DNA from: Firmicutes bacterium UBA6132
GTDB taxonomy: Bacteria; Bacillota_A; Clostridia; Tissierellales; Sedimentibacteraceae
Direction: 5' to 3'
Length of the DNA stretch: 12,265 nucleotides
Assembly: GCA_002435835.1 (NCBI GenBank)
Contig: DIVM01000017.1
Coordinates: forward strand, 1,032 to 13,296
The notes below the pieces were generated by a model. That model ran no database searches. It saw only the letters and a program-made list of their open reading frames with translations, and was not told the origin of the DNA. Of this stretch, positions 7,080 to 12,164 are shown piece by piece; within the stretch, counting starts at the first letter, position 1; every line of letters starts with the position of its first letter. A program made the position numbers and the translations under genes.

Positions 7080-7782
7080 GTTGTTCACTTTTTTCATCTT
7101 TTTTAACATCGAATTTATATCCAACTCCCCAAATTGTTTTAATTTCCCAGTTTTCATGTTCATATTCATCAAGTTTTGCCCTAAGGCGTTTAATATGGGA
7201 ATCTACGGTTCTGTTATCTCCAAAATAATCATAGCCCCATAAACTGTTAAGTAAATTGTCACGGGTGAATACTTTATTTTTATTTGTGCATAGTGTCCAC
7301 AAAAGTTCAGTTTCTTTTTTTGTAAGAGAAACAATTTTATCATCAATTGTAACTATGTAGTCATCCATATTTATTATTAATTTATCGTAAGAATAAATTT
7401 GAAGCTTTTGTCCATCGTCATGGGATATCCTTCTCAAAACAGCTCTCACTCTTGCCATAACTTCACTTGGAGAAAATGGTTTTACAATATAATCATCAGC
7501 TCCTATATCTAAACCCATTATTTTTTCAAAATCTTCACCACGCGCAGTAATCATTATTATAGGCACATTTGATGTTTTTCTTATTTCCCTACAAACTTCA
7601 AATCCGTCTATTTCAGGCATCATGACATCAAGAAGAATAATATCAGGATTATGTTTTCTGAACAAGTCCAATGCATCTCGTCCGTTTAAAGCGATTTTGG
7701 GTAAAAAATTTTCTTTTTTAGCATATTCCTCTAATATTGATGTAATTTGTTTATTATCATCTGCTATAAGCATAATTGACAT
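7072..7782 (-). CDS. OmpR/PhoB-family response regulator
   Basis: A 236-residue two-domain regulator. The receiver domain has the acidic pair D8/D9 (IADDN), the phosphorylated D52 (LLDVMMPEIDG), T79 (MITARG) and K101 (VKPFSP). The C-terminal winged helix shows the OmpR-type TVDSHIKRLRAKL recognition helix and the closing wing IKTIWGVGYKF. It would be phosphorylated by the kinase encoded immediately downstream and bind DNA, most simply the repeats in the divergent region it shares with the DUF2680 gene. A GTG at 7788 would be part of the Shine-Dalgarno GAGGTG (7793-7788). The ATG at 7782, 5 bases further, is the better start. Upstream is an extended -10 promoter. Confidence 0.94.
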   Translation of the reverse strand: MSIMLIADDNKQITSILEEYAKKENFLPKIALNGRDALDLFRKHNPDIILLDVMMPEIDGFEVCREIRKTSNVPIIMITARGEDFEKIMGLDIGADDYIVKPFSPSEVMARVRAVLRRISHDDGQKLQIYSYDKLIINMDDYIVTIDDKIVSLTKKETELLWTLCTNKNKVFTRDNLLNSLWGYDYFGDNRTVDSHIKRLRAKLDEYEHENWEIKTIWGVGYKFDVKKDEKSEQHE

Positions 7783-7804
7783 AGTCACACCTCATTTTTA
7801 TTTT

Positions 7805-7813
7805 ATTATACCA
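7805..7813 (-). promoter_or_regulatory. Extended -10 promoter of the regulator/kinase operon
   Basis: On the minus strand TGGTATAAT (7813-7805) is a perfect extended -10, about 12 bases ahead of the regulator's Shine-Dalgarno. No clear -35 is present, as is common for extended -10 promoters. The dyad at 7819-7841 lies directly upstream, where an activator or autoregulator would bind. Confidence 0.6.
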
Positions 7814-7818
7814 TATTA

Positions 7819-7841
7819 ACAATATTATAAAATAATATTGT
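7819..7841. promoter_or_regulatory. 9-bp dyad, possible autoregulatory operator
   Basis: ACAATATTA (7819-7827) and TAATATTGT (7833-7841) are perfect inverted repeats with 5 bases between them. They sit just upstream of the -10 of the regulator operon. Role inferred. Confidence 0.4.
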
Positions 7842-7843
7842 GA

Positions 7844-7904
7844 CAAAATTATGTTTTTAAAATATAAAATTACACAAAATAAAAATATAAAAAACATAAT
7901 TTTG
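7844..7904. promoter_or_regulatory. Perfect 15-bp inverted repeat in the divergent region
   Basis: CAAAATTATGTTTTT (7844-7858) recurs inverted as AAAAACATAATTTTG (7890-7904), with 31 bases between. The right arm overlaps a TTGACA (7902-7907) that can serve as the -35 of the DUF2680 gene, with only a poor -10 near 7925-7931. Two identical half-sites 46 bases apart in opposite orientation, between a response-regulator operon and a probable target gene, suggest regulator binding sites. Confidence 0.5.
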
Positions 7905-7966
7905 ACATAAAGCTTTTGTATTATTTATTTAAGAAAGAAATAAATAAAATAAATGGAGGAAATAAA

Positions 7967-8446
7967 ATGACAAGATTAAAAAAAATAATAGTTTTAGGAA
8001 CAGCAGTATTAGCAATAGGTGCAACAACAATTACAGCTTTTGCAGCTGCTGATTACCAAAGTCCTGCTGAAATAATTGCTGGATTGACAGGCAAAAGTGT
8101 TGATGAGATTGTAGAAATAAGAAATACAACAGAAAAAACTTACGGAACAATAGCAAATGATGAAGGAAAACTTCAAGACTTCCAGAAAGAAATGCTATTA
8201 AACAAAAAAGCGATATTAGACCAAAGAGTAAAAGATGGTATATTGACACAGGCTGAAGCAGATGAAATTTATGAAGCTATTGAAAATAATCAAGTAAACT
8301 GTGACGGTTCAGGTAGCAACGGTTCAGGCAAAAGAATGGGAGCTGGATTTGGAAAAATGATGGGCAATGGAAATGGTCAAGGATTTGGTAGAGGACAATG
8401 TAACGGTTTTGGCAACGGATCAAATTTGAATGTACAAACTAATTAA
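7967..8446 (+). CDS. Secreted DUF2680 protein with Gly/Asn/Met-rich tail
   Basis: A 159-residue exported protein. A Sec signal peptide (KK start, hydrophobic core 7-22, cleavage probably after AFA, residue 26) precedes a DUF2680 domain of about 75 residues (SPAEIIAGLTGKSVDEIVEI ... GILTQAEADEIYEAIEN), a small helical domain found in clostridial envelope proteins. The tail from about residue 113 is rich in Gly, Asn, Met and Phe (KRMGAGFGKMMGNGNG) and looks disordered. It has two cysteines, C112 and C145. The start at ATG 7967 follows GGAGGA (7955-7960); an upstream in-frame ATG has no ribosome binding site. The gene diverges from the two-component operon, which probably regulates it. The function of DUF2680 is not known to me; a Spy/CpxP-like stress role would be a guess. 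Confidence 0.85.
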   Translation: MTRLKKIIVLGTAVLAIGATTITAFAAADYQSPAEIIAGLTGKSVDEIVEIRNTTEKTYGTIANDEGKLQDFQKEMLLNKKAILDQRVKDGILTQAEADEIYEAIENNQVNCDGSGSNGSGKRMGAGFGKMMGNGNGQGFGRGQCNGFGNGSNLNVQTN

Positions 8447-8455
8447 TAAGCTAAT

Positions 8456-8488
8456 AAAATACAGGGCAATTTAATTGCCCTGTATTTT
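8456..8488. terminator. Bidirectional terminator, DUF2680 / Crp-family gene
   Basis: AAAATACAGGGCAA (8456-8469) pairs perfectly with TTGCCCTGTATTTT (8475-8488) over 14 bp with a 5-base loop. T-rich DNA follows on both strands. The right arm reaches into the stop codon of the convergent Crp-family gene (8487-8489). Confidence 0.88.
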
Positions 8489-9161
8489 ATATTATTTTTC
8501 TTAATGCTTTTTTATCTATAAGTTGCAAACCGCCTCTAAAGAGCTTTACATAACCTTCATTTTCAAAATATTTAAGCATTCTTGATACAACTTCTCTTGC
8601 AGAACCTATATATTTAGCTATTTGCTCATGTGTCATTTGTATTGTATCACTGCTGTTTCTATTAACTTCATCAAGAATAAAAATTGCAAGTCTTTTATCA
8701 AAACTCATGAAAAGTATTTGTTGCATTGCCCACATAACATCAGAAAAACGATCAGCTGTTGTTTGGTTTGAAAAATTTTCTGCGTAAATATTATCCTTGC
8801 AAATTTTTGCAAAAACTGATGAATTTATAATAAGAACTTCACTGTTTTGTTCTGCATCAATAAATACATCAAATGTAATACTTTTTAAAATACATGATGC
8901 AGATAAAATACATACATCACCACTTGTTAATCTGTAAAGAGTAATTTCTCTTCCATCTTCAGAAAGTATGTAAGTTCTAAGTTCTCCGCTTTTTATTAAT
9001 AAAATACCTACACAATCATTTTCTCCACTATGAATATTATCACCTTGTTTATAATTTACAACATTTGTATTGTTTAAAATAAGATTTTGTTCCTGTAAAT
9101 TTAGTTTATCCCAAAATGTTAATACTTCACAAATAAAATCTTTATTTTTGCCTTCTAACAT
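8487..9161 (-). CDS. Crp/Fnr-family transcriptional regulator
   Basis: The 224-residue protein has an N-terminal cyclic-nucleotide-binding-type beta roll (about 25-115), a long dimer helix (about 133-165) and a Crp-type helix-turn-helix (MTHEQIAKYIGSAREVVSRMLKYFENEG, 176-203) with the DNA-contacting E190..S193/R194. The cAMP phosphate-binding signature is absent, its place being taken by GDVCILSASC (81-90) with C84 and C90. The N-terminal cysteine cluster of FNR is also missing. I recall this CxLSASC pattern from clostridial members whose effector is not established; it could be redox- or metal-responsive. The ATG at 9161 follows GAGGT (9171-9167). A structured leader of about 120 bases precedes it. 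The gene diverges from the arsenic cluster, but a functional link is not shown. Confidence 0.9.
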   Translation of the reverse strand: MLEGKNKDFICEVLTFWDKLNLQEQNLILNNTNVVNYKQGDNIHSGENDCVGILLIKSGELRTYILSEDGREITLYRLTSGDVCILSASCILKSITFDVFIDAEQNSEVLIINSSVFAKICKDNIYAENFSNQTTADRFSDVMWAMQQILFMSFDKRLAIFILDEVNRNSSDTIQMTHEQIAKYIGSAREVVSRMLKYFENEGYVKLFRGGLQLIDKKALRKII

Positions 9162-9283
9162 AGTTTACCTCGAATTATTATATAATAAATACTATCAATG
9201 ATACAAAGACTAACGTCTTTATCTTTAGTGTATTTATTGTATCAGTGTGAAGAAGCCGATTTGCTACTTTCACTTTTGATATA
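9162..9283 (-). promoter_or_regulatory. Structured leader of the Crp-family gene, candidate RNA switch
   Basis: If transcription starts about 7 bases after the -10 (9295-9290), the leader is about 120 bases and rich in inverted repeats. A hairpin forms from 9223-9215 with 9210-9200 (nine pairs, a 2-base bulge and a 4-base loop). It is enclosed by AATAAATAC (9238-9230) pairing with GTATTTATT (9192-9184). Alternatively TGATACAA (9244-9237) pairs with TTGTATCA (9206-9199), which breaks both. A further hairpin, GTGAA...TTCAC, lies near 9249-9275. The pairing is seen; switching is inferred. No known riboswitch class was recognised. Confidence 0.35.
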
Positions 9284-9298
9284 ACAAAAATTATATCA
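9277..9298 (-). promoter_or_regulatory. Extended -10 promoter of the Crp-family gene, inside a dyad
   Basis: On the minus strand TGATATAAT (9298-9290) is an extended -10. It is part of a perfect 8-bp dyad, TGATATAA (9277-9284) and TTATATCA (9291-9298), spaced by 6 bases. A protein bound there would cover the -10, suggesting repression or autoregulation. Confidence 0.5.
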
Positions 9299-9323
9299 TA
9301 AAATCTGAAGTAAATAAACTGTT

Positions 9324-9340
9324 ATTATTCGACGAATAAT
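9324..9340. promoter_or_regulatory. 17-bp near-perfect palindrome between crp-type and arsR genes
   Basis: ATTATTCG (9324-9331) and CGAATAAT (9333-9340) are perfect inverted repeats around one base. The site is about 25-45 bases upstream of both divergent promoters. It could be an operator for either; role unknown. Confidence 0.4.
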
Positions 9341-9363
9341 TTAATTAATTTAAGTAATACATA

Positions 9364-9411
9364 TTGACAGTTATCTATATAATGAATATAATAGATATAG
9401 ATAGTTATCAA
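9364..9411 (+). promoter_or_regulatory. Consensus sigma-A promoter with ArsR-type operator, unit 1
   Basis: TTGACA (9364-9369), 17 bases, TATAAT (9387-9392) is a perfect consensus promoter. It is covered by a dyad: 9364-9380 and 9395-9411 are inverted repeats matching at 14 of 17 positions. The core arms TATCTATA (9372-9379) and TATAGATA (9396-9403) are centred on the start of the -10 box. The second arsR gene has almost the same arrangement, which supports a shared ArsR operator. Confidence 0.8.
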
Positions 9412-9429
9412 TATATTACAGGAGATATT

Positions 9430-9726
9430 ATGGAAAAAAATTATAAAGATTATGCTATGTTTATGAAAGCTTTGGCAGATGAAACAAGGGTTGAAATATT
9501 TGAAATGCTTTCTAATGGTGAATTATGTGCTTGCAAAATTTTAGAAGAATTTCACATAACACAGCCGACATTATCTTATCATATGAAAATTTTATGTGAG
9601 AGTGGTTTAGTTGACTCAAGAAAAGATGGTGTTTGGATGAAATATACAATAAATGATTTTAATCTGCAAAAGTTAAAAAATTTTATTGATGATATAGGTG
9701 TAAATATTAAGATCGAAAATAATTAA
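9430..9726 (+). CDS. arsR: ArsR-family metalloregulatory repressor (copy 1)
   Basis: A 98-residue winged-helix repressor of the ArsR/SmtB family. It begins with the typical MKALADETRVEIFEML, followed by GELCACKILEEF and the recognition region QPTLSYHMKILCESGLV. C33 and C35 form the ELCxC motif that binds As(III)/Sb(III) in ArsR; C56 is an additional thiol in the next helix. When metalloid binds, such proteins leave the operator and transcription starts. The ATG at 9430 follows AGGAG (9420-9424). A TTG frame start further upstream coincides with the -35 box and is not used. The gene heads an operon with the permease 23 bases downstream and probably controls its own promoter and that of the second arsR gene. 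Confidence 0.92.
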   Translation: MEKNYKDYAMFMKALADETRVEIFEMLSNGELCACKILEEFHITQPTLSYHMKILCESGLVDSRKDGVWMKYTINDFNLQKLKNFIDDIGVNIKIENN

Positions 9727-9749
9727 AAATTTAAAAAGGGGGAATGAAA

Positions 9750-10754
9750 ATGTTTGTGTTTCAATGGATAAATACGCAACTGTTAAAAATGCAGTGGCTA
9801 TCTGATTTGATTAAACTTTTAGTTGAAAATGTATTTAAACTAAATGTAAATGAACGTGTTGGAGGTAGTATACACTTTTTTATATATGATGTAGTGAAAA
9901 TATTTATTTTATTATCAATTTTAATTTTCACAATTTCTTATATACAAAGCTATTTCCCACCAGAGAGAACTAAGAAAATATTGGGTGGTTTTAAGGGAAT
10001 AAAGGCAAATTTATTTGGTGCTTTACTTGGTACTGTTACACCATTTTGTTCATGTTCATCCATACCATTATTTATTGGATTTACAAGTGCTGGATTACCA
10101 CTTGGAGTTACATTTTCATTTTTAATATCATCACCGCTTGTTGACTTAGCATCTGTAATACTTTTAGCAAGCATATTTAATTGGAAAATAGCAATTACAT
10201 ATGTAATAGTAGGACTTTTGCTTGCAGTTACTGGTGGAACAATAATTAGTAAATTAAAACTTGAAGAATATGTAGAGCCCTATGTATATGGAAATAAATC
10301 TGTTGATATAGAGCAAGAAGAACTTACTGTAAAAGAGAGATTAGAATTTTCAAAAGAACAAGTATTAGCAATAATTAAAAGAGTGTGGAAATATGTTCTA
10401 ATAGGAGTAGGTATTGGTGCTGCAATACATAATTGGATTCCAGAATCAATAATATCTGCAGTATTAGGTCAGGATAAATGGTACTCAGTATTAGTTGCTT
10501 CGTTTGTTGGGATACCAATGTATGCAGATATATTTGGAACTTTACCTATAGCAGAAGCTTTAGTTTTAAAAGGTGTAGGATTAGGTACCGTATTGTCATT
10601 TATGATGGGAGTGACTGCTCTTTCATTACCTTCATTAATCATGCTTAAACAGGTTGTCAAACCTAAATTGCTATCAATATTTTTTGGAATTGTGACAGCA
10701 GGAATTATAATAATTGGATATACTTTTAATGCTTTTGCGTATCTTTTCATATAG
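9750..10754 (+). CDS. ArsP/YraQ-type permease (DUF318), probable metalloid exporter
   Basis: A 334-residue inner-membrane protein with about eight hydrophobic segments in two halves and a hydrophilic loop (about 185-210, KSVDIEQEELTVKERLEFSK). The first half carries TPFCSCSS (97-104), with C100 and C102 at the end of a membrane segment. The second half has the matching family motif GIPMYADIFGTLPIAEAL. These are hallmarks of the DUF318 permeases, which include ArsP, an exporter of trivalent organoarsenicals. The cysteine pair and position after arsR support metalloid transport; the exact substrate (methylarsenite, arsenite, antimonite) cannot be told. Start: the ATG at 9744 is only 1 base from AAGGGGG (9736-9742), so the ATG at 9750 is preferred. 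Confidence 0.88.
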   Translation: MFVFQWINTQLLKMQWLSDLIKLLVENVFKLNVNERVGGSIHFFIYDVVKIFILLSILIFTISYIQSYFPPERTKKILGGFKGIKANLFGALLGTVTPFCSCSSIPLFIGFTSAGLPLGVTFSFLISSPLVDLASVILLASIFNWKIAITYVIVGLLLAVTGGTIISKLKLEEYVEPYVYGNKSVDIEQEELTVKERLEFSKEQVLAIIKRVWKYVLIGVGIGAAIHNWIPESIISAVLGQDKWYSVLVASFVGIPMYADIFGTLPIAEALVLKGVGLGTVLSFMMGVTALSLPSLIMLKQVVKPKLLSIFFGIVTAGIIIIGYTFNAFAYLFI

Positions 10755-10764
10755 CCGAAAATAA

Positions 10765-10784
10765 ATATTTATTTAAATAAATAT
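10765..10784. repeat. Perfect 20-bp AT-only palindrome within the ars operon
   Basis: The 20 bases are a perfect palindrome centred on TTTAAA in the 67-base gap between the permease and mini-thioredoxin genes. As RNA it would form a weak hairpin that might cause partial termination or processing, or it could be chance in DNA this AT-rich. Confidence 0.4.
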
Positions 10785-10821
10785 AATAAAATAAAAATTT
10801 AAAAATTAAAAGGAGAATAAT

Positions 10822-11061
10822 ATGATAATTAAAATTTTAGGATCAGGATGTAAAAATTGTTTAACATTAAAGGAAAACACAGAAATAGCTTTAAAAGAAA
10901 AAGGTATTGAAGCAGAAGTTATAAAGGTAGAAAATATGAAAGACATAGTTAGCTATGGGGTTATGCAAACACCAGCATTAGTGATTGATGAAAAAGTAGT
11001 ATCTTACGGAAAAGTATTAAAATCAGCAGAGATAATTAAGATTTTAGAAAAAATAATTTAA
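10822..11061 (+). CDS. Small thioredoxin-like protein (Thioredoxin_3 / MTH895 type)
   Basis: A 79-residue cytoplasmic mini-thioredoxin: the first strand MIIKILGSG, the redox motif C10-K-N-C13, then the cis-proline segment QTPALVIDEKVV and a C-terminal helix. This matches the Thioredoxin_3 family (small redox-active disulfide proteins such as archaeal MTH895), which commonly lies next to DUF318 permeases. It probably exchanges thiol/disulfide or metalloid-thiolate bonds with its neighbours, the permease CSC motif and the DUF2703 cysteines; this is inferred from gene order. The ATG at 10822 follows AGGAGA at good distance. It is shorter than normal thioredoxins (about 105 residues) but full length for this family. 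Confidence 0.88.
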   Translation: MIIKILGSGCKNCLTLKENTEIALKEKGIEAEVIKVENMKDIVSYGVMQTPALVIDEKVVSYGKVLKSAEIIKILEKII

Positions 11062-11110
11062 TTAAATTTATTGAGTTTTATAAAACGCTATTATTATAAA
11101 GGAGAGTAAA

Positions 11111-11650
11111 ATGGAAAATAGTTGTAATGAATCTTCTTGTTGTTCATGTAGTTCAGGGTGCTGTGACTCAACATCTGAAAGTAAAAAGACAAAAGTGAAC
11201 ATTGATTTTTTATATCTTGATTTAACTGAATGTGAACGATGTATAGGAACGGATTTAATTCTCTATGAATCACTATTAGATATTTCAAAATTACTTGATG
11301 CAGCAGGAGTAGAGCTGATAATTAATAAAATAAATGTAAATAGTGAAGAACTTGCTATAAAATATAAATTTGTAAGCTCTCCAACTATTCGTATAAACGG
11401 TCATGATATTCAAATGGAAGTAAAAGAAAATTTGTGCAAGTCATGTGGAGATTTGTGCGGTGATGAAGTTAACTGTAGAGTTTTTATATATCAAGGAAAT
11501 GAATATGAAGTTCCTCCAAAAGCTATGATAATTGAAGGGATTTTAAAAGAAGTTTATGGTGTTAACCAACAAAAAAATGAAGCGGTTGATTATATATTGC
11601 CTGAAAATTTAAAGAAATTTTATGATGCCATGAAATTAAAAGAAATTTAA
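11111..11650 (+). CDS. DUF2703 thioredoxin-fold protein with Cys-rich N-terminus
   Basis: A 179-residue soluble protein. The N-terminal tail has six cysteines in the first 18 residues (C5, C10, C11, C13, C17, C18), including two CC pairs. A thioredoxin-like DUF2703 domain follows (about 28-150): strand NIDFLYLDLTEC, the C41-E-R-C44 motif, and the cis-Pro strand SSPTIRINGHDI. An inserted cluster LCKSCGDLCGDEVNC (C109, C112, C116, C122) comes after. Twelve cysteines in 179 residues is high and suits soft-metal or As(III) binding. DUF2703 genes are often seen near arsenic genes. A role as metalloid carrier (analogous to ArsD) or reductase is inferred. The ATG at 11111 follows AAAGGAGA; it is the last gene of unit 1. 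No clear terminator was seen after it. Confidence 0.85.
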   Translation: MENSCNESSCCSCSSGCCDSTSESKKTKVNIDFLYLDLTECERCIGTDLILYESLLDISKLLDAAGVELIINKINVNSEELAIKYKFVSSPTIRINGHDIQMEVKENLCKSCGDLCGDEVNCRVFIYQGNEYEVPPKAMIIEGILKEVYGVNQQKNEAVDYILPENLKKFYDAMKLKEI

Positions 11651-11688
11651 CTTTACAGCAATTTTACAAAAATTTTGCAAAAAACACA

Positions 11689-11740
11689 TTGACAAATATC
11701 TATATAATATTTATAATTTTTATAGATGATATCAATATTA
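11689..11740 (+). promoter_or_regulatory. Consensus sigma-A promoter with ArsR-type operator, unit 2
   Basis: TTGACA (11689-11694), 17 bases, TATAAT (11712-11717). The spacer contains TATCTATATAAT, identical to that of the first promoter. Downstream, TATAGATGATATCAATATTA (11721-11740) matches the first unit's sequence at 9396-9418 apart from small gaps. The dyad arms ATCTATA (11698-11704) and TATAGAT (11721-11727) are again centred on the -10 box. This strongly suggests a common operator. Confidence 0.82.
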
Positions 11741-11761
11741 GAAGCCATGAAAATGGCTTTT
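11740..11761 (+). promoter_or_regulatory. GAAA-loop hairpin in the arsR2-acr3 leader
   Basis: AGAAGCCAT (11740-11748) pairs with ATGGCTTTT (11753-11761), nine pairs with one G-U, capped by a GAAA tetraloop. It lies about 17 bases after the predicted start site. Only four T follow, so it is more likely a 5' stabilising hairpin than a full terminator, though weak attenuation is possible. Confidence 0.5.
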
Positions 11762-11816
11762 AAAAATAGATGTATATGAGTATATAATCATATGCGCATA
11801 ATGATAGGAGGAAAGT

Positions 11817-12149
11817 TTGATAGATATATTAAAAGCATTAGCAGATGAAACGAGACTTCGCATAATATCTCAAGTGTTAAAAGGAGAAATGTGCGTGTGT
11901 GAAATTGAGGAATGTTTAGAGCTTACACAATCTAATGTTTCGAGACATTTAAATGTACTTAAAAGAGCTGGTATTTTAGAAAGTTATAAAACAGCACAAT
12001 GGACATATTATAAAATCAGCGATGAATTTATAAATAATAATAAAAGTTTATATGATTACTTAATTATAAAGATAAAAGAGTTACCATTTTATGAAAAGGA
12101 CTCTGAGAAATATAGTGGTTGTAAATTAATAAATATGTGTGAAAAATAA
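11817..12149 (+). CDS. arsR: ArsR-family metalloregulatory repressor (copy 2)
   Basis: A 110-residue ArsR-family repressor: MIDILKALADETRLRIISQV, then GEMCVCEIEECL with C26 and C28 in the As(III)-binding CxC and C33 nearby, then the recognition helix TQSNVSRHLNVLKRAGIL and wing. A further pair, C102 and C107, sits at the extreme C-terminus (GCKLINMC) and is absent from copy 1. It starts with TTG at 11817, 5 bases after AGGAGG (11806-11811); no in-frame ATG exists upstream. The efflux gene follows 15 bases after the stop, so it should control that gene. It is clearly diverged from copy 1 in sequence but shares its type of promoter and operator. Confidence 0.92.
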   Translation: MIDILKALADETRLRIISQVLKGEMCVCEIEECLELTQSNVSRHLNVLKRAGILESYKTAQWTYYKISDEFINNNKSLYDYLIIKIKELPFYEKDSEKYSGCKLINMCEK

Positions 12150-12164
12150 GAGGAGGATATTATT

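Noticed and set aside
7043..7242. Open frames of 61-63 codons on the + strand inside the kinase/regulator genes
   Set aside because: They lie opposite well-conserved coding sequence, have no ribosome binding site and no recognisable protein; they are by-products of the reverse-strand genes.
8031..8249. A 72-codon minus-strand frame within the DUF2680 gene
   Set aside because: Leu/Phe-rich shadow of the real gene, without ribosome binding site or promoter.
9364..9429. Upstream TTG start that would add 22 residues to the first ArsR
   Set aside because: The TTG is the first part of the -35 box TTGACA and lies upstream of the promoter's own -10. The ATG at 9430 has AGGAG at the right distance and gives the normal ArsR length.
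10469..10750. A 93-codon minus-strand frame opposite the permease
   Set aside because: No ribosome binding site, no recognisable motif, and it mirrors the conserved second half of the permease.
11094..11288. A minus-strand frame opposite the DUF2703 gene start
   Set aside because: It runs across the ribosome binding site and Cys-rich tail of the real gene and has no features of its own.
11651..11688. Possible terminator after the DUF2703 gene (around TTTTGCAAAA)
   Set aside because: Only a 10-bp palindrome without a loop or T-run is visible. It does not form a convincing terminator, so read-through into the second arsR unit cannot be excluded.
11776..11787. Three-codon upstream reading frame in the arsR2 leader (ATG to TAA)
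   Set aside because: It is too short and lacks a ribosome binding site; expected by chance.
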